55,279 bases of DNA from UBA1014 sp964344035 (GCA_964344035.1 CAYFLK010000018.1:1-55279), one strand, 5' to 3'. Shown: positions 8,979-17,918, numbered from the stretch's first letter. The notes: generated by a model from the letters alone, not told the origin. Numbers and translations are program-made.

Positions 8979-9066
8979 GCCGGGGTGGCGAAACTGGTAG
9001 ACGCAAGGGACTTAAAATCCCTCGAGGCAATCCCTCATGCCGGTTCGAGTCCGGCCCCAGGCACCA
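8979..9066 (+). tRNA. tRNA-Leu (anticodon UAA) with an acceptor mismatch
   Basis: Long variable arm, anticodon loop CTTAAAA (anticodon TAA), T arm GCCGG-TTCGAGT-CCGGC, discriminator A and encoded CCA. The acceptor strands GCCGGGG and CCCAGGC pair at six of seven positions, leaving G8982 opposite A9059. It lies 23 nt after tRNA-Cys, so the two are probably co-transcribed. Confidence 0.93.
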
Positions 9067-9266
9067 GTAAAACTACATTGATGGGGCCGCAGTAACCAGA
9101 CTTTTTGCAAAACCTGAAACCCGCTGCGGATAAACCGGAACCGGACTTTCCGCTTAAATTGCACACTTGAAGTCGGCATCTGATCGGCGGATGTCACAGC
9201 CCTTGCATTTCCCGGGAGAAGTTCATAATCTGAGGTCATCATACCACCCATTGATTTTCCTTCCTT

Positions 9267-10256
9267 ATGAATCGGTACCACGCATTCAAAATCGGCGCAG
9301 CCCTGCTTTTGGTTCTGTCGGGCATGAATCAGGGGCACGCACAGAGCGAGGGTGATGCAATTGCCACCCTGTCCGGGGTGGAAGGATATGTGGAAGTGAC
9401 TGCGACCGCGACCCGCAAGACCCGCCGTGGCCGCGAGGGTTTGATACTCTATGCCGGGGAACAGGTGCGCACGGGAAAGGACAGCAAGGCGACCGTTGAG
9501 TTTCGGGACGGGTCACGGTTCAGGCTGTTTCGTGAAACTGATTTTGTCATCGAATCCGGAAGCGAGCAGCAGACCCGGGAACGGACTTTCAAATTTCAGC
9601 TGGCCCTCAATATCGGCTCGCTGCAGGGACGCCTGCGTCGTGGGCGCCAACGCACCCGGCTGCGCACGCCCACCGCGATTGTCGGGGTGAAAGGGACTTC
9701 AGTGCGCGTGACCGAACTGGCTGAAGGAAAGGCGACAGTGGCGCTTTCTGAAGGTTTGGTTGAAGTCAAAAACGCTGTTTCTTCCGCGGAACTCAATCCC
9801 GGGCAATGGTTGCATGAAATCACTCGCATCGATGAATTGAGTGAAAAAATCGCCGACATGCCGAATATCCTCTACTTGAAGACAGAACAGTACGATCTCG
9901 ATTTCAGCGACGGGCAAACCATACAGCTGTTCATCAGCATCCAGATGGAGGACGCCCAGAGCGGGAAGATCACCAAGCGGAGCGGACCAGTGCGACTGGA
10001 AAGCGAGTATTACAGCATACGCATGCCCTCGCGGGTGTATTTAGATGCGGACGGTTTCTTCCGCGTCCCAGTTGAGATCGATCCTCCGAGAAAGGATGAT
10101 CAGGAATTCAACGGACTGATTCTGGTCCACGCGAATATGGACGAAGTCGGCTTTGATGACGTGGGGGAAGGAATTATCGTCTTCCGCGTCATCGGTCCGA
10201 CCCGCAAACGCACACTGCTGATTGAACCGCGGTCGGACCTAATAGAGGTGAAGTAA
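9267..10256 (+). CDS. Exported FecR-domain protein
   Basis: Signal peptide at residues 1-26 (hydrophobic ALLLVLSGM, cleavage after GHAQS). Residues 35-185 match the FecR domain: GVEGYVEV, then a charged loop, GEQVRTGKDSKATVEFRDGS, and TPTAIVGVKGTSVRV with a following ALSEGLVEV strand. In classical FecR this domain relays a ferric-siderophore signal to an anti-sigma segment. Here there is no transmembrane anchor or sigma factor, and the C-terminal 140 residues look like an additional beta domain. A stand-alone periplasmic scaffold role is more likely than signalling. Ends 6 nt from the convergent methylase gene. Confidence 0.75.
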   Translation: MNRYHAFKIGAALLLVLSGMNQGHAQSEGDAIATLSGVEGYVEVTATATRKTRRGREGLILYAGEQVRTGKDSKATVEFRDGSRFRLFRETDFVIESGSEQQTRERTFKFQLALNIGSLQGRLRRGRQRTRLRTPTAIVGVKGTSVRVTELAEGKATVALSEGLVEVKNAVSSAELNPGQWLHEITRIDELSEKIADMPNILYLKTEQYDLDFSDGQTIQLFISIQMEDAQSGKITKRSGPVRLESEYYSIRMPSRVYLDADGFFRVPVEIDPPRKDDQEFNGLILVHANMDEVGFDDVGEGIIVFRVIGPTRKRTLLIEPRSDLIEVK

Positions 10257-10262
10257 AAGCAT

Positions 10263-11717
10263 TCAGTATCGCAGCAGCAGCAGGTGCTCCCATTTTCCGT
10301 CCCTGCCGAACGATTCAGCTTTTCCGACATGTGCAGGCAGTTTCCGCGAGGCGTGCCCTTCCAGGCTCCAACCCTCGCTGCCCGCGTACTTGCGCGTGAA
10401 TTCAATGGCATCAACGCGCGAATTGCGTTCCAGCCAGTCTTCCAACAGCAGAAAACACCTTCCACCGGAGACGGTTGAGCGGCGAAGGAAGAGCATCACC
10501 TTTCTGAACTTGGGAATCCAGCGGCTGCGGAGCGAATCCTCTTCGCTGCCCAGTGCTTTTTTTTCCAGCCCGGCGGTGGGCAGTTCCAGCCATTTCAGCT
10601 GAGGCATCTGTACTTGGAAATAGTTTGCGCTGCCCGGAAGCGGAGGCCGGGTGATGACGCAATCCGCCTGCAGTTCCGGGGACGGTTCCAGCGTAAAAGT
10701 GTCCTCGATGGTAATGAGGGAGGGTTCATGCAGGCGGATCAGTGGCGCGAGCAAGGTTTGTTCACGCAAGAGTTCGCGGGTCCTTTCCGACATGGCTCTT
10801 CCAAACGCTCTGCGTGGAACATTCGACTTCCGATGCTGTGCGTCCGGGGAGGGAGTGAAACGCATCACGAGGCTTGAAAAAACGGTTCTCAAGGTTTCCC
10901 GAATCGCCGGGTCGGGGAGCTGATCGATTCCGTCGATCCAGTGCAGCATTTCCACCAGCAGGTGTGGCGGATAACGGGTTTTCAGCCAGTCCACGTGTTT
11001 TCGTTGAACCTGCTTGCGTCCAAGAGCGCGGGTTTCCATGCGTCCACGCAGTTCCTCCACTTCAGTCCAGACGCGCCGTGCGTTGCGCTCGCTTAGCCAC
11101 CGGCAACGTTCCCGGGTGATCAATCCGGCAAGCGGGTTGAGATCGTTGCCCGCCGTACGCATTCCGGACAGTTGACCTTCCAGCAGCACGGTTCCGCTGC
11201 CCATGAAGGGGTCAAAGACAAGGCTGTCTTTGGACTGTTTTTGTATCAGTGCGTGAACCAGTCCTGGAGGAGTTCGTCCCGGATAAGCATGGAACCAGTG
11301 TGTGTGCGGGGTTTTCTTTCCCTTTCCCTGTGATTGCCCCAGCGCTTTCAGCAGAAATGCGCCGTCTTTGCCGGAGTAATGGACATCCGCGTGGTCCCCA
11401 CCAGCATATGCATGTGCGCGCTGGAGACGCGAATCACGATGCGGAGACCCGGGCATCTCGCTGCCTGGCCCATGCCGAACAGGTTTCCGGACCCGGGCAG
11501 ATCTCCATGGTAGGGGGAGCAGGGGTTTGCGGGTCCCGGTTTTTTTCTCAGGTTCAGGCTTTGTTCGGGGAGCTGATTTACGCGCCTGTTTTTTGCGTGT
11601 TTCAGTATCGGATGCGTCAGGTTTGCGGTCCTTCTTCCTGCGCACGCGGATTGGGGTTTTTTCTTCGTGGTTTGCCTTTTCATCAGCCTGGTTCGCCGGG
11701 TCCTGTTTGTTATTCAC
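10263..11717 (-). CDS. DNA-methylase-like protein, probably damaged
   Basis: Residues around DPFMGSGTVLLEG form the S-adenosylmethionine loop of N4/N6 amino-methyltransferases (also found in TRM11-type RNA methylases). The catalytic motif IV, normally SPPY, reads RPPL within CVITRPPLPGS, so activity is doubtful. The N-terminal 100 residues are Lys/Arg/Pro-rich. GTG 11717 (AGGA 9 nt upstream) is favoured because the open frame from 11786 overlaps the EamA gene. Between the A7 run at about 11535 and about 11370 another frame (RIVIRVSSAHMHMLVG) looks more protein-like, suggesting a +1 and a -1 indel that cancel. No restriction gene is nearby. Confidence 0.6.
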   Translation of the reverse strand: MNNKQDPANQADEKANHEEKTPIRVRRKKDRKPDASDTETRKKQARKSAPRTKPEPEKKTGTRKPLLPLPWRSARVRKPVRHGPGSEMPGSPHRDSRLQRAHAYAGGDHADVHYSGKDGAFLLKALGQSQGKGKKTPHTHWFHAYPGRTPPGLVHALIQKQSKDSLVFDPFMGSGTVLLEGQLSGMRTAGNDLNPLAGLITRERCRWLSERNARRVWTEVEELRGRMETRALGRKQVQRKHVDWLKTRYPPHLLVEMLHWIDGIDQLPDPAIRETLRTVFSSLVMRFTPSPDAQHRKSNVPRRAFGRAMSERTRELLREQTLLAPLIRLHEPSLITIEDTFTLEPSPELQADCVITRPPLPGSANYFQVQMPQLKWLELPTAGLEKKALGSEEDSLRSRWIPKFRKVMLFLRRSTVSGGRCFLLLEDWLERNSRVDAIEFTRKYAGSEGWSLEGHASRKLPAHVGKAESFGRDGKWEHLLLLRY

Positions 11718-11739
11718 TGGATTCCTGTAAAAGTTTGGG

Positions 11740-12609
11740 TCAATCGGAAACCGGTTTTCTGCACATCCAGGCAGAGGTCCCGACAATCAGCATTCCACCG
11801 GCAATGGTTTGCGAGCCGGGAATTTCTTGGAGAAGTAAAAGGGCGAAGACGATGGCATAAACCGGTTCGAGTCCGGCAATCAGCAGGCTGGCCAGCTGTG
11901 CGCGTACAATGCGCAGCCCGTTGATCAGCAGCACGTGTCCGCCGGCGGTGCACACCACGCCAAGGATGATGAGCAATCCCCAGTCCGTCGGAGTGAGGTC
12001 CCAGTTTCTGGCCATTGAAAATGGGACCAGCGCCAGCGCGGCAAAGGCATTCTGCCAGCAGCCGACTGTCAACGGAGAAAGCCTGCGTACGTGAAGACGG
12101 TTGAGCAGGGTCAGCACCGCGAAGGTGAAGCCGGAAAACAGCCCCCACCCCACACCGTGCAGCACCGAACCAGGAGAAAGCCCGGACACTCCGCCTGTGC
12201 CGGAGGTGGCGATCAGCGCCAGTCCGGAAATCACGACAAACGCGGCCGCAACGTTTCTCGGCAGAAGCCGTTCGCGAAAAATCAGCGGTTCGAGGAAGGT
12301 GGTGAACAGCGGGTAGCTGGAAAAAGAAAGCAGTCCGACGGCAACGGTTGAAACCTGGATCGCTTCGAAAAAACTGACCCAGTGAACCGCCAGCGTCAGC
12401 CCGGTTATTACCAGCCAGAACCAGTGGCCGCGGTCACGCGGAAGCAGCGAAACCCGCAGTTTCCAGAGCACCGGCAAGAGCACCATGCAGGCGAACACAG
12501 TCCTTCCCTGCACGATCACCACCGGATGCAGCGCGAGGAACTTGCCGAAAAGTCCGGACAACCCAAACAGGAGTATGGCTGCGTGAACGCTCAGCAGTCC
12601 TTGGGGCAT
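11740..12609 (-). CDS. EamA/DMT-family transporter
   Basis: Inner-membrane protein of 289 residues with about ten hydrophobic helices arranged as two EamA halves (first half about 1-140, second about 150-289). The GRTVFACMVLLP region in the first half and the helix pair near the C-terminus (LEPVYAIVFALLLLQEIPG) are characteristic. Members export amino acids, metabolites or nucleotide sugars; the substrate cannot be told here. It sits between mnmG and the methylase-like gene on the same strand. Confidence 0.85.
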   Translation of the reverse strand: MPQGLLSVHAAILLFGLSGLFGKFLALHPVVIVQGRTVFACMVLLPVLWKLRVSLLPRDRGHWFWLVITGLTLAVHWVSFFEAIQVSTVAVGLLSFSSYPLFTTFLEPLIFRERLLPRNVAAAFVVISGLALIATSGTGGVSGLSPGSVLHGVGWGLFSGFTFAVLTLLNRLHVRRLSPLTVGCWQNAFAALALVPFSMARNWDLTPTDWGLLIILGVVCTAGGHVLLINGLRIVRAQLASLLIAGLEPVYAIVFALLLLQEIPGSQTIAGGMLIVGTSAWMCRKPVSD

Positions 12610-12668
12610 GTCAGGAGGAACGATATGTGATGATATGTTTCAAAAACCAGCGGGTTTGACCGCCTGTC

Positions 12669-14540
12669 TCAGGCGGCTTTCCGGGCGCGCAGGTAGACGC
12701 GCAGGATGGTGATCGCCGCCGGCGTCATTCCGCTAACGCGGCTTGCCTGCCCCAGGGTTGCCGGGCGCAGCCGTTCCAGGATTTCCACCACCTCGCGTGA
12801 AAGTCCGGGGATGGCGGAAAAATCCAGCCTGTCCGGGACCCTGACACGGTCCAGTTCCCGTGCGTGTCGCAACTCCTGGTCCTGCCTGGCGAGGTAACCT
12901 TCATACTTGCTTTCGATTTCCACCTGCTCCCTGGCGTCTTGATGGAATTCTTCCCAGGGCACGTTTCCGTGCAGGTTTTCCGAACAGCGGAGTTTGTCGA
13001 TTCCCAACCCCGGCCGCTTCAGCAGTGACGCCAGCGTGGCGGAATTCTTCGGCGGCGCCTGTCCCATGGTTTCCAATTCACCCTGCACGTTTTTTCCTGA
13101 AACACGGGTAACCTTGAGGATTTCTCCCAGGCGGTGAATCTGCCGTTGTTTTTCCTGCATCCGCCTGTAGCATTCTTCAGGAAGCAGTCCCAGTTCGTAG
13201 CCTATGCCGCTCAGGCGCAGGTCGGCGTTGTCTTCACGGAGGAACAGCCTGTACTCCGCGCGGGAGGTGAACATGCGGTAGGGCTCGGTCACACCGCGCG
13301 TAATCAGGTCGTCGATCATCACCCCGATATACGCTTCACCGCGATTGAGCAGAAAAGGCGGCTGATTCCTTGTTTTGCGCACGGCGTTGATTCCGGCGAT
13401 CAAGCCCTGCGCCGCGGCTTCTTCATAGCCGGTGGTGCCGTTGATCTGCCCGGCAAGGAAAAGGTTTTCCACGGCTTTCAATTCCAGGCTCGCCTTGAGT
13501 TGCGTAGGCTCAACGTAATCGTATTCAATCGCGTATCCGGGCTGCAGGATTTCCACCGATTCGAGCCCCTCGATGGTGCGCAGAAACTCGAACTGCACAT
13601 CCGCGGGAAGGCTGGTGGAAAGCCCGTTTGGATAAATCATCAGGTTGTCGTCGGCCAGCCCGGTCGGTTCCATGAAAACCTGGTGCCGCTCCTTGTCGGC
13701 AAACTTGACGATCTTGTCCTCGATCGACGGGCAGTAGCGCGGGCCGATCCCGGAAATCATGCCCCCGTAAAGCGCGGAGCGGCGCAGGTTTTCCCGGATC
13801 ACCCGATGCGTGCGTTCATTGGTGTAGGCAATGTGGCAGGGGACTTGCGGGAGCAGGATTTCAGAATCCCAGAACGAGAATTTTTTCGGCGGGTCGTCTC
13901 CGGGCTGCAGCGCCAGTTTGCTCCAGTCGATGGTGCGTTTATCCAGGCGCGCGGGGGTCCCTGTTTTCATCCGCCCCAGTTTCAATGACTGCAGCCGCAG
14001 CAAAGCCGAAAGCTTTTTTGCCGCCGGTTCTCCAACCCTGCCCGCGTCAACCCGTTCATCTCCGCAATGGGTAAGTCCGTTGAGGAATGTGCCGGTGGCG
14101 ACAATCACGGTTTTTCCGCCGTATTCCCCGGATTCGGTGCGGACGCCCAGCGCGAGTTTTCCATGGAAAAGCAGTTCCTCGACCATCCCTTCCGCGATGT
14201 CGAGCCCTGGCTGCCGCTCAAGGACCGTTCGCATGGCGGTTTTGTACTGATGCAGTTCCGACTGGCAGCGTGAACCGCGGGTCGCAGGACCCCGCGAAGC
14301 GTTGAGTACGCGGAACTGGATGCCGGTGGCATCCGCCGCCTTGCCCATTTCTCCGCCGAGCGCGTCGATCTCCTTGACCAGATGCCCCTTGCCGATGCCG
14401 CCGATAGCGGGGTTGCACGACATCTGCGCGATGGTCTCCAGGGAGATTGTTGCCAGCAGCGTCTTCGCCCCCAAACGCGCCGCCGCCAGCGCCGCTTCAC
14501 ACCCGGCGTGTCCACCGCCGATTACTATTACTTCATACAT
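12669..14540 (-). CDS. mnmG: tRNA uridine-5-carboxymethylaminomethyl modification enzyme MnmG (GidA)
   Basis: FAD-dependent enzyme that, with the GTPase MnmE, installs the cmnm5 group on wobble uridine of several tRNAs. The FAD-binding motif VIGGGHAGCEAA lies at the N-terminus; family signatures GPRYCPSIEDK and GQINGTTGYEEAAAQG follow, and the C-terminal helical domain ends in RVSGMTPAAITIL. Length is about 623 residues, as usual. ATG 14540 (MYEVIVIGGGHAG) is preferred; the frame remains open to a TTG at 14558. mnmE, rsmG and parAB, common neighbours, are not in the window. Confidence 0.95.
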   Translation of the reverse strand: MYEVIVIGGGHAGCEAALAAARLGAKTLLATISLETIAQMSCNPAIGGIGKGHLVKEIDALGGEMGKAADATGIQFRVLNASRGPATRGSRCQSELHQYKTAMRTVLERQPGLDIAEGMVEELLFHGKLALGVRTESGEYGGKTVIVATGTFLNGLTHCGDERVDAGRVGEPAAKKLSALLRLQSLKLGRMKTGTPARLDKRTIDWSKLALQPGDDPPKKFSFWDSEILLPQVPCHIAYTNERTHRVIRENLRRSALYGGMISGIGPRYCPSIEDKIVKFADKERHQVFMEPTGLADDNLMIYPNGLSTSLPADVQFEFLRTIEGLESVEILQPGYAIEYDYVEPTQLKASLELKAVENLFLAGQINGTTGYEEAAAQGLIAGINAVRKTRNQPPFLLNRGEAYIGVMIDDLITRGVTEPYRMFTSRAEYRLFLREDNADLRLSGIGYELGLLPEECYRRMQEKQRQIHRLGEILKVTRVSGKNVQGELETMGQAPPKNSATLASLLKRPGLGIDKLRCSENLHGNVPWEEFHQDAREQVEIESKYEGYLARQDQELRHARELDRVRVPDRLDFSAIPGLSREVVEILERLRPATLGQASRVSGMTPAAITILRVYLRARKAA

Positions 14541-14711
14541 CCCGGATACGTCTTTCAAGCTGGCAGAGGGATTGGATCATTGCCCTGAAGTATCCAAAGC
14601 CATGCGTGCGTGTCAACAATCAGTTTCACGGCAAATAAATTTATGACAGCGTTTTCGTGTTTATCCGACTTATTACGTGACTATCAAACAGTATCAAAGG
14701 ATATGAAGAAA

Positions 14712-15530
14712 TCAGCGCAAAAACAACGGGAAATCCGGCAGATGCGCCGGGATATGCGTTGTCGGACGTTGGCGGCCCGCGGTCAGTTTTTTCACCGTGT
14801 GCGTGACATACAAACCCAACTCCTTGAGCGTTACCGCGCCGTTGTTGTCCAAATCGGCGGGGAAATTGAGCGTTCCGGAAAGTCCGTCCAGCAAGGCTTT
14901 GGTGAAGGCGCCGTGTCCCCACTTTTCGCTTTCCACGCTCAACTCTCCGCCGGAGGAAGCGGACATCGCCACCACGCCCGCTTCGGTGCGGATCAGGTCA
15001 TGCAGGGCTTGCGTGGCGTCGGCGTTGGAAATGCCTCGGAAACGGCGTGAACCAGTGACGTTGCCCGACTTGCAGGTATCGACCAGCAACAGCGTTTTGC
15101 CCGGCAGTTCTTCCAGCATCGCGTTGAAATCCGGCCAGTCGATGGAGGTGCGCCGCAATTTTTCCGGATTGCCGTCGTGCGGTAAAAACCAGTAGTTGTC
15201 GCGCTCATCGTTGATGCCGTGTCCAGCCACGAAAACCAAGGCCAAATCGCGCTGAGTAACTTCGCTTTCAATCCAGTCGAAGGCATCCAGAACATTGCCG
15301 CGCGTTGCTTGGGCATCGGTGAGGACTTTGGTTTTGACTTCACCGAACAAACGGGTTTGCCCCCGGAATGCCGCCGCGATTCCCCGCGCGTCTTCGTCCG
15401 CAAAACTTAAATTGAAGGCCGGGTCCTGATATCGGCTGACTCCCACCGCCAAAACATATAAATTAGGACGAAATTCTCCCGCCGGCATCGTGGACTCTCC
15501 GGCAGTGGATTTACGCACCACGCGCACCAA
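14712..15530 (-). CDS. Caspase-like peptidase (C14) domain, C-terminal part of a WD40-caspase gene
   Basis: Cysteine-protease domain of the caspase/metacaspase superfamily. Catalytic His104 lies in VFVAGHGIN and Cys153 in LLVDTCKSGN, each following a core beta strand as in the p20 fold. It begins YVLAVGVSRYQDP, typical of bacterial caspase-like proteins. The opening TTG is poor, and the preceding residues (VRVVRKST) continue naturally from the last WD40 blade (EIRLW) in the overlapping upstream frame. I therefore infer one gene, 16591 to 14712, broken by a lost base near 15535 (TGG where TGGG would restore frame). The substrate is unknown; secretion would depend on the upstream signal peptide. 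Confidence 0.8.
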   Translation of the reverse strand: MVRVVRKSTAGESTMPAGEFRPNLYVLAVGVSRYQDPAFNLSFADEDARGIAAAFRGQTRLFGEVKTKVLTDAQATRGNVLDAFDWIESEVTQRDLALVFVAGHGINDERDNYWFLPHDGNPEKLRRTSIDWPDFNAMLEELPGKTLLLVDTCKSGNVTGSRRFRGISNADATQALHDLIRTEAGVVAMSASSGGELSVESEKWGHGAFTKALLDGLSGTLNFPADLDNNGAVTLKELGLYVTHTVKKLTAGRQRPTTHIPAHLPDFPLFLR

Positions 15531-16591
15531 AGCCGGATTTCCTTCTCATCTCCCCCCGCGCTGACCGCCGTGCCGTCCGGGAGCCAACCCACAGCCCGCG
15601 CCAGGTTTTTGTGTCGGCTGAAGGAGGTCAGCAAATCCCCCGTGCGAACGTCCCAGACATTGACCTTGTACGGAAATGAAGCCGTCCCCGCCAACAACCG
15701 CCGTCCGTCCGTATGCGCGGCCAGTCCGTTGGGCATGGTTTCAGAGTGAATAACGCGCAAGGGTCGCAAATCAAAATCCCAGATACGGATGGTCTTGTCA
15801 TCTCCGGCGCTGGCGATCCAGTCCGGCCCGACGGCGAGGGAATCGGCTTTGTCTTCGTGCCGCCCTAGGGCGAGTTGCCGCGCAAATCCCCCCCCGGCCC
15901 CCCTTTTCAAAGGGGGGGATTTCCCAGAGGCGCACGGTGTGGTCATAGCCGGCGCTGACGACGCGCAGGCGTTCGCCGTCACGCAGGAAGCGCACGGCAT
16001 AGACCTCTTTTTCATGGCCGCGCGGAACGGAGACCGCCGTAGGGGCAAACCTGTGTGTTTGCCCTTCTCCCACACGCCAAAGCCGCACGGTCTGATCGCT
16101 CGAAGCCGAAGCCAGCCAACGTCCGTCGGCGCTGAAGGCCAAATCCTGCACCACGTTCTCATGACCGCGCAGGACTTGCGTGAGTCCCCGCTTTGGAAAT
16201 CGTGGAGGCGGATTTGTTCAAATTGTCCCATTCCCGGAGCACCGAAAAATCCCCCCGTTGCCAACAGCCTTCCGTCCGGACTGAGGGTGAGGGCGTAGAT
16301 TTCACCGTATCCAGTTCCGATTTGCCCGAGGATTTTACGGGTTTCGCGCAGGGAAATCCCCCCGTGTCCCCCTTTTTCAAAGGGGGGGACTTCCCAGAGG
16401 CGCACGGTTTTGTCGTCGGAGGCGGTGAGGATTTGGCCTTCGGGCGTGACGAGCAGTTTGTTTATACTTGCGGTGTGTCCTCCCGGATTGAGGCGCAGCA
16501 GCGCCTGGGGCCGCGCCCATCCGATTACGAATGAAGAATTAAGAATGACGAATGCGAGGGAAAGGAATTTGAGATGAAATCTGATTTTCAA
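15407..16591 (-). CDS. Secreted WD40-repeat part of the WD40-caspase gene, frameshifted
   Basis: Begins with a signal peptide (MKIRFHLKFLSLAFVILNSS) and WD40 blades (ASDDKTVRLWE, LSPDGRLLATGG). At about 16180 the frame is lost: blades continue in another frame over 15798-16154 (FSADGRWLASASSDQTVRLW, DHTVRLWEIP), then return at the G/C runs near 15890 (ASAGDDKTIRIWDF). Near 15535 the natural continuation shifts again into the caspase domain. A base loss, a base gain in the 8-bp C-run, and a base loss would repair it. Three short palindromic elements lie inside blades. WD40-caspase fusions are known in bacteria; this copy may be decayed or misassembled. Confidence 0.65.
   Translation of the reverse strand: MKIRFHLKFLSLAFVILNSSFVIGWARPQALLRLNPGGHTASINKLLVTPEGQILTASDDKTVRLWEVPPFEKGGHGGISLRETRKILGQIGTGYGEIYALTLSPDGRLLATGGFFGAPGMGQFEQIRLHDFQSGDSRKSCAVMRTWCRIWPSAPTDVGWLRLRAIRPCGFGVWEKGKHTGLPLRRSPFRAAMKKRSMPCASCVTANACASSAPAMTTPCASGKSPPLKRGAGGGFARQLALGRHEDKADSLAVGPDWIASAGDDKTIRIWDFDLRPLRVIHSETMPNGLAAHTDGRRLLAGTASFPYKVNVWDVRTGDLLTSFSRHKNLARAVGWLPDGTAVSAGGDEKEIRLWCAWCVNPLPESPRCRRENFVLIYMFWRWESADIRTRPSI
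15885..15931. repeat. C/G-rich palindromic element inside the WD40 gene, copy 1
   Basis: On the + strand, C8, GG, C6, TTTTCAAA, G7 and then ATTTCCCAGAGG. On the coding strand it follows the codons for VRLWE and would encode PPFEKGGRGG. The C and G runs can form a hairpin. The same element recurs at 16352. The C8 run coincides with a frame change. Confidence 0.7.
16038..16064. repeat. 27-bp hairpin repeat, copy 1 (inside the WD40 gene)
   Basis: Read on the - strand, GGGCAAAC and GTTTGCCC flank ACACAG, followed by CCTACG. The stem is a perfect 8 bp. The element encodes GQTHRFAPT inserted after the blade end VRLWRVGE. Related copies lie at 26204 and 32494. Confidence 0.75.
16352..16398. repeat. 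C/G-rich palindromic element inside the WD40 gene, copy 2
   Basis: C6, GTGT, C5, TTTTTCAAA, G7, ACTTCCCAGAGG on the + strand, encoding PPFEKGGHGGI on the coding strand directly after VRLWEV. Same insertion point in a different blade as copy 1. Proteins in many unrelated bacteria contain this short PPFEKGG-type insert, so it is probably a mobile palindromic element rather than a functional motif. Confidence 0.7.
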
Positions 16592-16749
16592 ACTCGCGAT
16601 TACGCTTGGGGTTTCGATGTATTACATGGGGTCTCCTTGGGAAAGGGGGGGGACTAGCTCTTGCTGGTACAGCATATATCATGGCTGAGAACGTGGATAA
16701 ATTGAAACAATTTCCTAAGAATTTGATGTGTAAAGGGATTCCAGGGTAA

Positions 16750-17334
16750 TCACAATTCAGAAAGGTGGCATTGCACCTCGGCTTCAGCGGAGAGGCGCCC
16801 TATTGTGCTCAGCAGGGTTTGAACCAACACCGCGGATTTGCTTTTTCTGATTGTTTTCGCTTCCAGCAGGCAGGCATTAGCTATAGAGACAGGACGGTGG
16901 AACTCGATCCGAACGCTGCTGATGTAGGAATGAGCATCACGGACCTTCCCGGGAAATTCACTGTTCAGCAGCACTTCATGACTGATTGCGGCCGCAGCGT
17001 GGCATCCGAGGAGGGCGCCGATCACTCCATGACTGAGGCTGCCTGACCCATCGTCATGATGTGGCGCGGGCAGCCATTCGGCATGGATGCCGCCGTCTCG
17101 AGGGAAAGACTTCAATTGCAGTCCCTGTTCATTGAGCGCACCGCAACCGAAACAAAGCCCGCGCGGGTTGTAAAGTTCCTGTATCGAGAGTCCTTCCGGG
17201 ACCTCCCGTTCCTCATGCAATTCCTCCATGGCGTCCGCGATTTCCTCCTTTGTCAGATGCGCCCCTTCCCGCAGCCTGTGGGAATGCGGTTTCACTTTTT
17301 CACGGAAACGGGTGAAGGAATGGGTGATACTCAT
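16750..17334 (-). CDS. PaaI-type hotdog thioesterase
   Basis: The N-terminal 60 residues are charged and unique. They are followed by the CFGCGALNEQGLQLKSF signature that opens many 4HBT/PaaI-family acyl-CoA thioesterases, then the long helix region SHGVIGALLGCHAAAAISHE and the closing beta strands SYISSVRIEFHRPV and KSAVLVQTLL. It probably hydrolyses a small acyl-CoA, substrate unknown. The ATG is preceded by a strong AGGAGGT. The acetoacetyl-CoA synthetase nearby also handles CoA esters, but is not in the same operon. Confidence 0.75.
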   Translation of the reverse strand: MSITHSFTRFREKVKPHSHRLREGAHLTKEEIADAMEELHEEREVPEGLSIQELYNPRGLCFGCGALNEQGLQLKSFPRDGGIHAEWLPAPHHDDGSGSLSHGVIGALLGCHAAAAISHEVLLNSEFPGKVRDAHSYISSVRIEFHRPVSIANACLLEAKTIRKSKSAVLVQTLLSTIGRLSAEAEVQCHLSEL

Positions 17335-17502
17335 GCTACCTCCTTATATATTAACAGGATCATGGAATACACAGGTTTTTTTGAGCAGCCGTCTTTTACG
17401 CATTTGTCTGCATTCAGGCTGGTCAATTATGATGAGTTCGTAAAACATGAAAGCGATTCTTCAGCCTTTTTGGGAGTTCATCCCTCATTTCCCATGAATG
17501 AA

Positions 17503-17695
17503 TTAGTCTCATAAAATTTGATTCTTGCCTGCCTGTGCGTTGCACCTGTCTGCCTCGCGAAAGCGACAGGCAGGCGCAGACAGGGACAATATGTCTAAAA
17601 CTTTTCGTTCTCGAAATCGAAATCGGAATTCGATCCCGATAGCGCTCCCGATAGCGATCCCGATTGTATTGGTTGGAGGCGAAGCCAGCGTTAGG
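17503..17695 (+). repeat. Dispersed ~195-bp repeat, copy A
   Basis: Runs from TTAGTCTC through an inner hairpin region (CCTGTCTG...CAGACAGG and GCCTGTCGC/GCGAGGC-type arms), then short CGATCCCGATAGCG-like units, ending at CCAGCGTTAGG. It matches copy B at 23789-23983 in opposite orientation over almost its full length; a 39-codon frame is identical in both. The rest of 17335-17918 holds nothing I can recognise. Confidence 0.8.
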
Positions 17696-17918
17696 AACTG
17701 GATTTTGCCGGCCCGGAACCTTCATATTTTCACCAGATGCTGGTGAAGAGCAAACCAAAATCGAAACGGAGGGATTCCAACTTCTCGACGGGTCCGGACA
17801 GCTTGTCGGTTTTCCCGTATCCGGTTTTTCCTTGTAGGTGAAACTCTTCTATCATATCAAATACAAGCATGCTTTTTTAGACCATGAAATTTCTGACAAC
17901 CTCATTCTCAAGGAACAC

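Noticed and set aside
8759..9070. 103-codon frame running through both tRNA genes
   Set aside because: It overlaps two well-formed tRNAs and has no coding character.
15789..16534. Long + strand frames opposite the WD40 gene
   Set aside because: They are antisense shadows of WD40 blades, which are recognisable on the other strand.
17525..17746. 73-codon frame identical at its start to one at 23961 on the other strand
   Set aside because: Both lie wholly within the dispersed repeat; identity comes from DNA repeat copies, not conserved protein.
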